From NCBI RefSeq assembly GCF_963855985.1, contig NC_087118.1, forward strand, positions 1,860,001-1,924,000: 64,000 nt of DNA, in the 5' to 3' direction. Source of the DNA: Ostrinia nubilalis (lineage: Eukaryota; Arthropoda; Insecta; Lepidoptera; Crambidae). The notes under the pieces were generated by a model. It saw only the letters and a program-made list of their open reading frames with translations, had not been told where the DNA came from and searched no databases. Below are positions 12,972-24,378 of this stretch, piece after piece. Within the stretch, counting starts at the first letter, position 1, and every line of letters begins with the position of its first letter. Position numbers and translations under genes: made by a program.

Positions 12972-13332
12972 ACTAGTAGAGTCTTAATATTTAGGCTGAG
13001 TTTTAAGAAATTTGTAGTGGCAATAATATTCACCAAACCGAACCTAATTAACGACCCTGAATCCCTTGAGATTGGCACTATCTATTACAGTAGTTATAAT
13101 ATCTTAATTGTTAACTGTATAAGAGTTTACTAGATAAAATAAATTGTGTCAATTGAGAGGGAGCTGTTTTATTTACATTTTTTAATTTCATACAAGGAAC
13201 GGTAACTTTTATAAATTTCTGCAAGCCGGACAACCTCTTTTTCACGTGCAGACAATTCACCATCTTCTCCGTCTGCACCGGTGGCGGTTCAATTCCAGTC
13301 ACCAAGCCGCCAGGAAAAAATCCTTTCTTGCA
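12972..13332 (+). mobile_element. LTR-A, middle copy, right part
   Basis: It resumes the LTR at CTAGTAGAGTC, the equivalent of 16693 in the downstream LTR, and ends in CCTTTCTTGCA. With 709-1690 it makes one interrupted LTR. The dinucleotide ends TG...CA are as expected for retroviral-type LTRs. Confidence 0.8.
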
Positions 13333-13333
13333 G

Positions 13334-13341
13334 TGGCGCCC
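13334..13341 (+). other. Primer-binding site of LTR-A element (TGGCGCCC)
   Basis: TGGCGCCC lies one base after the LTR end. It is complementary to the 3' end of a tRNA ending GGGCGCCA, the class (often tRNA-Lys) used by many Ty3/gypsy elements. It fixes the plus orientation of this LTR retrotransposon. Confidence 0.7.
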
Positions 13342-14574
13342 ATCTTTTGGTGTTTATTATTGCCATCTTTTTTATGAAGTTTATGGGTGGAGAGCCAATA
13401 AAAGAAGCAACATTGTGTGCTGACTATCCGCTCATACACTTCTATTTTATTGTTTAATAATTTTATTAGGGAATCTCTCATGTGTGTACTGTTGTTTGTC
13501 TTGTTTATTTTTGTTGTAATTTATTTTATTTGTGGTGCCCACATTTTTTTTTTATAGGTTGTCAACCTTTTACATATATTATGATGTTAACCATTATAAC
13601 AGAGCGTACTACTCTATATGAGGTTAGTTTACATGATGTTAGGTTACATTATTCTTTGTGTGTTGCAACTCTTATTTTGTATATTATGTTGGGACAAGTA
13701 AGTAACATTTTTTTTTGTTAGGTTATATTTATTTTATACCTACACTGCTTTTGGGCTTTATAGCTTATAACTTTTAGTTACTTACTTTAATTATTTAGTT
13801 TTTACATACAAGACAAACACAGTTTTAGTTTTAATTTTAGTGTTTATTTATTTGTAATAATAAGTAAGTACATAATGTATTTTAAAGTACCTACCCGGAT
13901 ATTTTGTTACATAATGCTAACTAAAATCTTTAACGTTGTTTATGTACTAAGGTAACAAATTGCTTTTGTGTCACTACTATGGACATATAACTTTTATTTT
14001 ATGTTACCTAGTACACATTATTTTGTAATTACATAATGTTAGCATAATATTATAACTTTTATTAGTTTTTGGCAAATATTTGTTTACATTTGTTGAAATG
14101 TTTTGAATCATAAGTAATGGATTTTAATTAAGTAAAGGCAGATATTCCTAATAGTTATTTAGGCATTATACTGCAGTGTATTATAGGTTTGGTACATAAT
14201 GTTATTACTGGCTAGTGAGTTGTTTGTGGGTACACTTACTAACTTGTTGATGTTTATACGGGAATAACTTAATTGATTATTGTTTTGGTTTGATAACAAT
14301 TAAAAGTTATTAATTCTTGTAAAGTGCCATTCTTCTTGTATAACTTTTGTGTAGTTTAATAATTAATAATAATAATTTTTCTTATAACTTTTGGAAAATA
14401 TTTTTGCCACTTAGTTTTTTTTTCAAAAATAATTTTATTAAGCTACCTTCTTCGAGGAAGTTTTTTTTTTTTTAAATTGTGGTTATACCAAGGTTCTCGG
14501 TCGTAGGACTTAGGATTTTTTTTTCTGGGTAGGTAAGTTCTTTACTTTGGTACCTAACTTATGAGTTTAGTTTT

Positions 14575-14765
14575 TAGAATTTTTTTTTTGACACAATCGT
14601 ATTGTGTATTGTTTTTCTGTTGGGAATTTAATAGATTCTTTTATAGCAAAAATTTTTTTTTTTTTGGACACAATCGTATTGTGTAGTTTTCTGTTAGGAA
14701 TTTATTAACGGTGGATTCTTTTAGCAAAATTTTTTTTTGGACACAATCGAGTTGTCGGGTATCTG
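14575..14765 (+). repeat. Three T-tract / ACACAATCG modules
   Basis: Three direct copies of about 60-90 bp each start with a run of T, then GACACAATCGTATTGTGT (third copy ACACAATCGAGTTGT), then a GATTCTTTTAGCAAA phrase. ACACAAT and ATTGTGT form an inverted repeat around a 3-base spacer, so each module could form a short hairpin. Confidence 0.65.
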
Positions 14766-15572
14766 CTACAGTTTTGCCTCGGTGCTTTACCTGTAACTTG
14801 AAAGTTCAGATTTTTTTTTTTCCCAGAGATTTTATCTCTGTGTTTTTGTTTTGTTTTGTGTGAGTGCTATGTATCTCCTATATACATGCCTCGTTTGTTT
14901 TGTCTTTTCCAGGGATGACATCATGTGCTTTTATGCACTATTCCCTGTGTTTTATGTTTTGTTGCGATGACGTCCAATTTATATTGTGGCCAGCGACGTT
15001 TTGTTCTGTGGTTTTTAACCCAGACATTTTTTCTAGGGATGACATGTGTTGAAATATACACTTTCCCTAGGGCCCACTGGATGGCTATTCCAGAAAATAT
15101 GTTCGTAATGGCCGAAATAGCCTTACAACGTTACTGGGGATTCGAGTACCACTGGTTCACAGTTGGGACTCTATGGGGAATTTTGAATGCAGGTGGCAAG
15201 CAGTATAATTTGAAACTGATGCTTACAGGTATGAAAGAGAGGTATGAAAGATGATTGTATGTTAGTGTTGGGTTTTATTTATGCTCGGACAGCAGAGATT
15301 GTTTTAGGTTTGAAGAACATCAGTCCTGGTAGTTGGTTTTCATCTGGTTTGTTTTGCTTAGTGAAAAGTCATTTGTTCTTGTTCCTGTTATGTCAGCATA
15401 CCCTACAACTCGTTGTTTGTTTTTCCGATTTTTTTTCAGTTGAAGTTTCTGCTGGAACGTTTTCTTTTTGAGGTCTTTCTGCGTTTAGACACATTTTTTT
15501 CTTTTTCAGTTTGTAGTTCGCTGAGGGCAGCTCAGATTCTTTCTCCGTGCGAATGTCTAGGGGGGAGGGTAT

Positions 15573-17053
15573 TGTAGCGTTGCAGTTTTAGCTGTTTTCA
15601 CAAATTGATTTTCTTACTCGATATTTGGATTTAGGATACCACTAGCGACATCTATTGGCGGATTTAGAAGTTTGATTGAAGAAGGTTTGCAATAGATGGC
15701 GCTTTTTGCTCAGTCAATTCAAATATATTTTAATGAAACATTTCCTAATGTTTTTATTTTGATTATTCTATTTTTTAATAGAATATTTTCAGTGTTCTGG
15801 AAATTGTTTTCATCATGTTTTTTATTAGTATTTGCTTTTTTAAGCGGCGAAACGAAACGTCTCGCGATTGACATCGCGGCTGTCAGTTGAGCTGTCAAAT
15901 CACTTTGGAATTTTGGTCGATCTTGCGCAACCGCAATTTTATTATTTTCGGGGATGTAATCCTCTATGTTTTAAATCGTGTGATGCAGAATGCATCCACG
16001 ATAATTTCATAATATAATTAAAAATGAACACACATGAGGTAAGTTCCCGTCGGAGAATTTATTTATTTTTTCGTGATTGATATTTTTCGTATTCCAGTAC
16101 GTGGTATTTCATGTGATCGTTTCTTTCAGAAATTCCCTAAATCCTATTCGGATGAGGGTATTGGGTTGCTGAAGACTGCGAGTGAAGCTCAAATTAGCGA
16201 ACAGTTTTCGTAAGTATTTGTTTCCCATTGCGGGTGTTTTCATAACCTAATGCCACGTTCCACATGTGATGCTGACACTCGTATTTTTCGTTTCAGATGC
16301 GGGATTTTATAGTTCAAATATTTTACATTTTATAATTTAAACATAATATTTTGATGATATTTCATATATTTTAATTTCTCTTCATTTCGTATGAATTGTT
16401 TCTCCTTTCTAAACTGCTGATCTCTTCGCATTTCCTCCTTGTCATCAAACCTCTGTCTCTGCAAGAGTTTGAACGCTTACCTGTCGAGGAGATGCAAGAG
16501 CTTCATCTGGCATTGCGCGCTTGAGGCCGTGGAGGACACTGCTTGTAACCTAAAAGTGTGCGAGCCCCGTTGGACCCCGGAAGAAGAGAGGAACGTTCAG
16601 GGTAACGGCTTATAACCGCATGGCTTCCAAGGTACCCACTTTTCCATCCTTCAAGTAGGAGTCTTTCCGACCTGACATCGCGCAGTTATCTTAACTAGTA
16701 GAGTCTTAATATTTAGGCTGAGTTTTAAGAAATTTGTAGTGGCAATAATATTCACCAAACCGAACCTAATTAACGACCCTGAATCCCTTGAGATTGGCAC
16801 TATCTATTACAGTAGTTATAATATCTTAATTGTTAACTGTATAAGAGTTTACTAGATAAAATAAATTGTGTCAATTGAGAGGGAGCTGTTTTATTTACAT
16901 TTTTAATTTCATACAAGGAACGGTAACTTTTATAAATTTCTGCAAGCCGGACAACCTCTTTTTCACGTGCAGACAATTCACCATCTTCTCCGTCTGCACC
17001 GGCGGCGGTTCAATTCCAGTCACCAAGCCGCCAGGAAAAAATCCTTTCTTGCA
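15573..17053 (+). mobile_element. LTR-A, 3' copy (1481 bp)
   Basis: Runs from TGTAGCGTTGCAG, after the purine tract, to TTCTTGCA. It is nearly identical to the split middle LTR and clearly related to the solo LTR at 26325-27809. It lacks the tandem insertion and so shows the intact order across the break (16552-16692). The sequence switches at 17054 to an R1-type RT fragment, so the element sits in or beside that fragment. Confidence 0.85.
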
Positions 17054-17061
17054 AGGCCTAT

Positions 17062-17660
17062 AGGCCTATTACTCTTTTGCCGATCCTAGGTAAGATCCTG
17101 GAGCGCGTCATCATCTCCTGCGCTCCCTGCTTGCACCGATATATGTATATCTGACGCTCAGCACGGTTTCACCCGTGGCCGGTCTACGGTCACGGCGCTC
17201 AAGTTCATTAACTCGATCACCGAGAACAGTACTGCGTCATACGTGCAGCTGATCTTCCTGGACATCTCCGGTGCTTTTGACAACGCGTGGTGGCCGATGA
17301 TTTTGTTGAAGGCCAAACAGGCCGGAGCTCCGCCTAATATCTTCAGGTCATTGGTTAGTTACTTTACAGACCGGCGTGTGGGCCTCTATGTAGGGGCTCA
17401 AACGTCGTGGAAGCGCAGTACCATGGGATGTCCTCAGGGATCAGTGTTGGGCCCGATACTCTGGAACTTCCTGGTCAACGACCTCCTGCTGCTGCCGTGT
17501 CCTGAGGGGGTACACGTAATAGCGTACGCAGACAATGTGACGATCGCAATCGAGGCTACGTCACGTTCTGAGATCGAGCGCAAGGCCGCGTCCATTTTGG
17601 GAGCTATGTCCGATTGGGGGACCCGTAACAGACTCGGTTTCTCCCCTGGAAAGTCTCTCA
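17062..17660 (+). pseudogene. R1-type non-LTR retrotransposon RT fragment
   Basis: A fragment of a reverse transcriptase. Visible in order are RPITLLPILGKILERV, then after a frameshift near 17140 SDAQHGFTRGRSTVTALKF, motif A (LDISGAFDNAWW), motif B (CPQGSVLGPILWN) and motif C. The DISGAFDNAWW wording is characteristic of the R1/TRAS group. Motif C reads AYADN where active enzymes have two aspartates, so the catalytic pair is broken. The piece covers only the fingers-palm part; the endonuclease and C-terminus are missing. It is flanked by an LTR-A end and an LTR-B fragment, so it is a dead remnant. Confidence 0.85.
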
Positions 17661-17661
17661 C

Positions 17662-18140
17662 TATGACGTATATGCGAAGTTTTGCGTTCCTTTTGGTCTT
17701 TCGCTTCTCTAGCGATCTGGTGGTCCCTGTAGGTTCCGTGGGTTATTTAGTTGGGCGCCATTGCAACGGGGCGTCTTAGCTAGCTCAGTCTGACAGACCG
17801 ACGTTCGCGATCGGGCCGTATCGAGCGCATAAGGCGCCCGATCAGTGGCGAACCCAATTAGAGGGTTGCCCACCGCGGTGTTGGACCAAGGTCCAGCCTA
17901 CGGCGGGCTCACTCTAAGTGGGCCCGATCGAGGGGACTACGGACGCGGCCTGAGGGCGCCACGGTAGGCTCGGACCTCGGCTCAGGCCGTGTCCGGGGGA
18001 CGGATAGGGGTAGGCGCCCGCGGTCGCCGCCGTCTCTTATATTAGCTCGGTCCGTGCGGCGTGCGGCCGCGCAGCCGTAGGGTTGTCAAAATCTCCGCGC
18101 TCGGTGCTAGGGCTGTCGATGCGTCGCGGGGCGCGTCACA
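17662..18140 (-). mobile_element. LTR-B 5' LTR (internally deleted) with PBS, minus strand
   Basis: Read on the minus strand, the LTR starts TGTGACGCGCC (18140) and ends CCCCGTTGCA (17762). After one base a PBS, TGGCGCCCAAC (17760-17750), follows, and then about 90 bp of internal sequence. Both LTR ends match the solo LTR-B at 43807-45615. Relative to that copy about 875 bp are deleted (junction at CAGAC, near 17800), and a LINE 3' UTR (about 17800-18010) is present at the same LTR position as in the other copy. Confidence 0.75.
17797..18011 (-). mobile_element. Jockey-like LINE 3' UTR fragment in LTR-B
   Basis: On the minus strand this matches the LINE 3' UTR at 44492-44710 and 31107-31325, starting at CCCCTATCCGTCCCCCGG. 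It sits after GCGGGCGCCTA of the LTR, exactly where the 44 kb LTR-B copy also has a LINE. The poly(A) end is lost in the deletion that also removed most of the LTR. Confidence 0.7.
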
Positions 18141-18388
18141 ACTTCATAACTTTGATTTATTTGTATTTATTTACAATAATGATTTAATAAATAATTTAAT
18201 AATAATAATCAATTACCTACAGCACGTTAATAAATTGTATAAACAAAACTATGAAGTATTTCCTAAAGAAACGGACCTAAAGAAACGGAAGTAGTCGGTA
18301 TCATTACATAATTGCATTCAATAATCAAGGTTAACTTACAATATTAAATAAAACTATTATTATCAGATCTATACACATGTTGAAAATA
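18141..18388. other. AT-rich stretch, nothing identified
   Basis: Low-complexity AT sequence between the LTR-B fragment and the next TIR element. No motif, repeat boundary or coding frame of note. Confidence 0.5.
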
Positions 18389-19925
18389 TACAGGGTGTCC
18401 CGTAATGTAACGTCAAGCCGGAACTGGGTGTTGAGGCAAGTTGTGCTAGTTATCAGAAAAATATAACAAAAAATCTATGTGGCATATTTTCAAAATAATA
18501 GGCATTTAAAAAAAATCTAAAAATTCTACTCCAGGTGATGGTCCTTTTACTCGTGTTGCCACAAATCTTCACTTTTTCCAAATTTTTTTTTGTTATGTAA
18601 CCCTGAATAATGCTTCTCTAAATTGTTATCAAAATTACAAAACCAGCTGCTCCAGCTTGGATGAAAAAAATACATTATTCCCAAAAAAAATTTTCAAAAT
18701 AAAAATTTTGCATAGTTTAAACTGACTATACTGAAAAAAAAATGTACTACGCGAGTATGGCAAGTGACGTAATAATTTGGCGCATTTAGTAAGGATTCCA
18801 AAATGGTATAACACTTGGTAAATTTTTGCTCTAATTGTCGACAATTTTTGGTTTTTTGGAAATAGTCCCGTTTTTAACTTTATCTACCTTGGTTAAAAAT
18901 TATTATTCTAATGTGCCCAAAATTCAAGTTTCTGTGACTGACTACCGTACAGTCAGTCACAGAAACTTTTGTCACCATGACAGTAATTAGTAGTTGACAT
19001 ACTGTGACAAAAGTCACCCGTGCGCGCGCGCCGTTACTACCTGCTCTGCCTGCACTTGTACTTGGTAACAGGGATAATAAGGATATGAAGTTTCGGTTAC
19101 GGTCACGGATATGAAATCATTTCAGATTATCCGAAAGTTTCGGATAATTTCGGTTACGGAATTATTAGAATTTAAAAAATGTAGCTATAATACAAATAGC
19201 AAGATGCTGCGTGAGCGTGACCCACATGGGTGCCCTCTCAGACGCATAACATTTTTCATCATAATTTAGTTTGGCATAACAGTATTTGCATAAAGTTTTT
19301 TCGCATAAACTTTGATATGCATAGTTTTCTAAATGCATAATGTTTTCTTAGGCATAATAATAACTTTCTCTAATTTTCAATACCATAATTTAAATAATCA
19401 TAAATGTAAAGAACATAATTTTTATATACATAAAGTTTGTTTTTAATAAAATACTATAAACATAATTTAATTATTTATAACATTTAAAGTCACAAATATT
19501 GTCTATAAGAGCAACCAACATTGAAGAGTAAATAATTATGTATTTGTGATGTTGCGGACGATCCTCCTTCCACCTTTATACTCTTTCGGCCTATAGATTT
19601 GCAAAAACTAAATTCTCTGTATCATTGTCATTTTTGTTCTTAATTTTTGACCTGTCTCTTAGAAAACTTAAGCTCGTGAAAATACATTCTGTTTGATCTC
19701 GAATCCCTCTTATCTATTATAATGCACATATTATACAGTCCACATTTCTTTTACAACATTAAGCTTGCCTGGTCTGAAATTATGTTGATCCCGACTGGCC
19801 GTGGTCTCTTCCACGTGGTACTAGTCTGCCCTATACTAGAGTGTAATTTAAAAGCCGGAGGCGCGGAGGGAGTGCGGTCCTCGCAAGGACCGCACTTCCC
19901 GCAGCGCCGGAGATAAGGCAATCCT

Positions 19926-20190
19926 AATGCTTGCTTGCATGCTTGCTTGCTTGCATGCATGCTTCCTTGCTGCTTGCTTGCATGCTTGCTTGCATGCTTG
20001 CGTGCTTACTGCTTGATTCCATGCTTGCTGCCTGCTTGCATGCTTGCTTGCTGCTTGCTTGCAGGCTTGCTTGTTTGCATCCTTGTTTGCATGCATGCTT
20101 ACATGCTTCCTTGCAGCTTGCTTGCATGCTTGCTGTTTGATTGCATGCTTGCTGCTTGCTTGCATGCTTGTTTGCATGCTTGCTTGTCTA
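19926..20190. repeat. Minisatellite (GCTTGCTTGCAT)
   Basis: Array of short variants of TGCTTGCATGCTTGC. The long frames seen here on both strands (Cys/Leu- or Gln/Ala/Lys-rich) are read-through of the repeat and not genes. Confidence 0.9.
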
Positions 20191-20645
20191 TTTATATTTG
20201 TTAACTTATATTTTATATGTATAACATTTTTATATTTCATATTTGTTAAAATTATGGTATTTTGTATATTATGAATGGTAATATTTATGGCATTGGTTTA
20301 GATGCTAATAAATGTTATGCCTAGAAATCGTTATTAAAAAAACAAGAATACAGAAAAAATATATACTAAAATATTGTTATAATAAAAGTGGTTATAGCAA
20401 AAAAAATATATGCCTTATGATTTATTCTGTATGAACGTTATGCGAAATGATGAGTATGCCAAAAAACTTTATGCACTCTTAAATTATGACAATATTTTTT
20501 ATGCAACCGAATATGGACCCGACCCACATAGCTACTTTATGTACCAACTAAGACGACACCTATGTATGATAAAGGCAAAACAGGCTGGCATATTAGATGG
20601 TGCCAGCGAATGCCAGACAAGTTGGTAACAAATATTAAGATTTAA

Positions 20646-20781
20646 GGTACAATTCCAAGACGGGCCGCAGACCGCAAACTGCAACCGCAAACTGCAAAAC
20701 TATGAAATCGGCAGCGCGGCATTGCAGCTGCGGCGTGTATACTGCAGATTTCATAGAGTTTTGCAGTTTGGAATTGTACCC
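20646..20781. mobile_element. Small hairpin MITE (GGTACAATTCC ends)
   Basis: Inverted ends GGTACAATTCC and GGAATTGTACC enclose a near-palindromic 136 bp sequence with TGCAGTTT / AAACTGCA arms. Flanks are TTAA on the left and TTAG on the right, suggesting a TTAA target that has mutated. It lies inside the hAT element. Confidence 0.65.
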
Positions 20782-21518
20782 TTAGACTTCGCCTTTTATC
20801 CGAAACTATCCGTAACTTTTGAATCAGTTTCGGTTACGGTTATGGATATTTTTTTATTTCGGATATCCGATAGTTTCGGTTACGGTTACGGATATCCATA
20901 ACATCCCTGCTTGGTAAGATGGCCCTCTCCGTCCCGCTCATACCTTTTAAAATGGCTTCTCCACCTCACTTAAGCCAGAAACTTGAATTTTGGGCACATT
21001 AGAATAATATTTTTAACCAAGGTAGATAAAGTTAAAAACGGGATTATTTCCAATAAACAAAAATTGTCGACAACTACAGCAAGATTTTACAAAGTGTTAT
21101 ACCATTTTGGAATCCTTACTAAATGCGCCAAATTATGACGTCACTTGCCATACTCGCGTAGTACAATTTTTTTTTCAGTACAGTCAGTTTAAATTAGGCA
21201 AAATTTTTATTTTGATATTTTTTTGGGAATAATGTATTTTTTTCATCCAAGTTGGAGCAGCTGGTTTTGTAATTTTGATAACAATTTAGAGAAGCATTAT
21301 TCAGGGTTACATAAAAAAAACAAAATTTGGAAAAAGTGAAGATTTGTGGCAACACGAGTAAAAAGACCGTCACCGGGAGTAGAATTTTTTGATTTTTTTT
21401 AAATGCCTATTATTTTGACAAAATGCCACATAGTTTTTTTTTATATTTTTCTGATAACCAGCATAACTTGCCTCAACACCCAGTTCCGGCTTGACGTTAC
21501 ATTACGGGACACCCTGTA

Positions 21519-22035
21519 TAAATATAATAATGAATTATATAAGTAGGCTTACAAAGCTTTGTGGCGAGCTGTTGGTGAGTAGCGACACCACGGGGTCAGT
21601 CGTTAATCCGAGTGCTCCCGAGAGTCGGTCAAGACCGCCGTCTTCGGTTTGCCGAAGTGGAATCCAAGAGGTCTGCAGGTCTCTCACCTCTGGCTTGCCT
21701 TAACCGGCCGGCCAGAGTGGAGTCGCTAGAGCTATACGCTCCAGGGGTGGAAGTGTTCAAGGGCATAACGCCGAGAGTAACCTCGGAGAAAGCGCAGCAC
21801 ACCTCTCTAAGACCCTGAGCTGGCAGACGCCAATGTTGCCCCTCAGTCTGGTCTATACGACCCATGACGCCAGGGGGGCCCATTTAGTCGCTGGCTAGTC
21901 ACAGAGACTATGAAGCAGGCAGGTGACCCGTAATCTCCATCCATAGCCCAGTAACCAGTCCATCCATCCTTCATCCATAACCCTAGTCCATTCTTCAATA
22001 ACTGCAATAGCTCCTATGCACAGGTTGGGGATAGT
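21519..22035. other. GC-richer unidentified sequence
   Basis: About 350 bp here (21540-21900) is richer in GC than the surroundings and open on both strands for 70-84 codons, without any motif I recognise. It could be the untranslated part of an element. A CCATCCAT-rich tail (21935-21985) follows. No gene called. Confidence 0.4.
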
Positions 22036-22040
22036 CTCTG

Positions 22041-22622
22041 GCTACATTCCATGATATAGTCAAAATCAAAATCAAAAGTATTTATTCAGTTTAGACCACA
22101 AGTGGCACTTATGAACGTCAAAATTATTATAGAAAATAATAAAAAAGAAAAGTTAGCCCTTATGGGGCACTTTACATGTCTCCTTATCTTTTGGGCCCTA
22201 CCAGCGCTTCGAGACAAACATATGGCAAGTGCTGAGAAGAAACGCCGGAACAAACTCAGTCACCACTAATTGCCGGGAAATATCTAACGCTAAGAATAAC
22301 CAAATTGGAGTACATCAAATATGTGCAGACTGAACTGACCACGCATCCTTGTCATCAATATAGTCTCGAACCTTGTAGTACCCTTTGGACATAAGGGTAT
22401 TTTTTATATGTATCTTAAATTTGTTTATTGGTAATTCGACAAGGTTGTGTGGTATTTTGTTAAATATGGTAATACATTTCCCCAAGAATGAATTACCTAT
22501 TTTATGCAACCTAAAAGATGGAACAGCAAGTTTATTCTTATGTCTCGTGTTAAATGAGTGGACGTCGCTTTTCTTAGTAAATAAATGTAGATGTTTACGG
22601 ACATACATAATGTTATCAAATA
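22041..22622 (-). pseudogene. CR1-like LINE, 3' part (RT C-terminus and 3' UTR)
   Basis: On the minus strand the frame 22622-22315 continues the RT of 25271-24379 across an inserted element. It has the C-terminal block HSFNTRHKNKLAVPSFRL and a FNKIPHNL motif, common in CR1/Jockey-type insect LINEs. A 3' UTR follows, ending in TGATTTTGATTTTGAC, a short tandem tail instead of poly(A), as CR1 elements have. The same 3' UTR appears in plus orientation at 28264-28690. Confidence 0.8.
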
Positions 22623-23220
22623 TACAGGGTGTTTCTTGTAAGGTGTCAAGCCGAAGGCAGGTGATAGGTGAGGACTAGACCTATCGATTTCACCCCCATG
22701 TATGTTTTACGATTTTTCATAGTTTAGAAGTTATCGTTAATTTTGTGATTTTTTCAAATTGTATGACCTAGTAGGCTTTAAATTTTTTTATCTTTTTTTT
22801 GGGTCGACTTTTCTCAGATTTCTTTTTTTTTGACAGATTCCCTATTAATTGCAGATTTTTAAAAAAATAATCAACTTCCTATCTTTGATGCAAGATACAA
22901 AATTTTTGCTAGAAACATAAAAAATATGCTTTTAGCGGAACATTCTAAAATTTTCAACTTAAAAGTTTAAAAAAAAAACAAAATTCCATAGGTCCAAAAT
23001 AATTTTAAAAACTGCGCAGTTTTCTGAACTTTCATAATAACACAAAAAAACATGTACTTAATGGGCCATTATTTTCTGTAATCGCTCCACTAAAGTGGTA
23101 AGTCGGAGATTCCGTTACATGTTTTTGACTTTCTTAGGACTAAGTAATGTTTGCAATCCCTTAAGTTTACGTTATGTAGAACACATTTAGAGACAATAAC
23201 TGAACAGAACATTGTTTTAT

Positions 23221-23413
23221 CCACAACGAGGAAGCTCTTGCCCTTCATCTGGTATACAATAGGGAATATGAAAATATTGATGAACTGCGGACAAAGCTGA
23301 CTGAAGCACAAAACCAAATTAAAATGAAGAAGAAGGTTTTACGAAGATTTTTTTTGCGTCGTTGTCGAATGTGCATTCAGGTCAACGGCGGACATTATGA
23401 ACATTTACTTTAA
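23221..23413 (+). pseudogene. Transposase C-terminal tail in copy A
   Basis: The frame runs through EEALALHLVYNREYENIDEL and RRCRMCIQVNGGHYEHLL to a stop at 23411-23413. The ending GGHxEHLL after a CxxC-like RCRMC is a common C-terminus of arthropod Tc1/IS630-like transposases (comparison from memory). The catalytic core is absent, and the first part lies within the left TIR. Copies B and C keep the same tail. Confidence 0.6.
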
Positions 23414-23436
23414 AATAAATCATTACACTCATTTTT

Positions 23437-23577
<141 letters not shown>

Positions 23578-24378
23578 CTTTCCCTTTCTCTCACACTCTA
23601 ATATGTAGGTAGTTATATCGAATTTAATCGTAAAGTAGCAACCACCACTGTGGTCTAGTGGTAAGGCCACCTATTTAGGACAGCCAATTCCTCTGTGGTT
23701 TAGGATTCCGAGTGAAGCTCGCTGATCATCCATCAGTTTTCATCAGGTCAGATGAAGGGCAAGAGATTCCTCGTTGTGGATAAAAAAATGTTCTGTTCAG
23801 TTATTGTCTTTAAATGTGTTCTAAGTAACGTAAACTTAGAGAATTGCAATCATTAGTTAGTCCTAAGAAAGTCAAAAACATGTAACGGAATCTCCGACTT
23901 ACCACATTAGTGGAGCGATTACAGAAAATAATGGCCTATTAAGTACATGTTTTTTTGTGTTATTATGAAAGTTCAGAAAACTGCGCAGTTTTTAAAATTA
24001 TTTTGGACCTATGGAATTTCTTCTTTTTTTTTAACTTTTAAGTTGAAAATTTTAGAATGTTCCGCTAATAGCATATTTTTTATGTTTCTAGCAAAAATTT
24101 TGTATCTTGCATCAAAGATAGGAAGTTGATTATTTTTTTCAAAAATCTGCAATTAATAGGGAATCTGTCAAAAAAAAGAAATCTGAGAAAAGTCGACCCA
24201 AAAAAAAGATAAAAAAATTTAAAGCCTACTGGGTCATACAATTTGAAAAAAATCACAAAATTGACGATAACTTCTAAACTATGAAAAATCGTAGAACATA
24301 CATGGGGGTCAAATCGATAGCTCTAGTCCTCACCTATCACCTGCCTTCGGCTTGACACCTTACAAGAAACACCCTGTA

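Larger units (their letters stand above)
13333..15572 (+). mobile_element. LTR-A internal region, non-autonomous
   Basis: Only 2.24 kb separate the two LTRs and no frame encodes a recognisable gag, protease, RT or integrase, so the element must be mobilised in trans if at all (a LARD-like element). The region is T-rich. Near 14580-14765 a module with a T-tract, GACACAATCG and GGATTCTTTTAGCAAAA occurs three times. A purine tract (15559-15569) precedes the 3' LTR. Frames 14925-15254 and 15244-15471 repeat those at the window start and have no domain. Confidence 0.75.
19069..20909. mobile_element. Non-autonomous hAT element with 8 bp TSD
   Basis: Begins CAGGGATAATAAGG and ends CATAACATCCCTG, flanked by perfect 8 bp duplications CTTGGTAA (19061-19068 and 20910-20917). 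Near both ends the motif TTTCGGTTACGG is repeated in inverted orientation, as in many hAT ends. The 1841 bp interior has no transposase frame. It contains a minisatellite and a small MITE. It interrupts the spacer of the family 1 element. Confidence 0.85.
18391..21516. mobile_element. Long-TIR DNA element, family 1 (CAGGGTGTCCC ends)
   Basis: Ends are CAGGGTGTCCCGTAATG and its reverse complement, flanked by TA on each side (18389-18390, 21517-21518). The inverted arms are about 540 bp (18391-18934 and 20976-21516). Most of the central part is a nested hAT element. No transposase remains. The ends resemble those of the other long-TIR family in the window (CAGGGTGTTTC) and both carry CAAGCCG a little further in, so the two families are probably related. 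The TA duplication fits the IS630-Tc1-mariner group. Confidence 0.85.

Noticed and set aside
17434..17661. 75-codon minus frame
   Set aside because: Antisense shadow of the R1-type RT fragment.
19848..20274. Six overlapping frames of 67-130 codons rich in Cys/Leu or Gln/Ala
   Set aside because: Produced by the GCTTGCTTGCAT minisatellite; no start context or domain.
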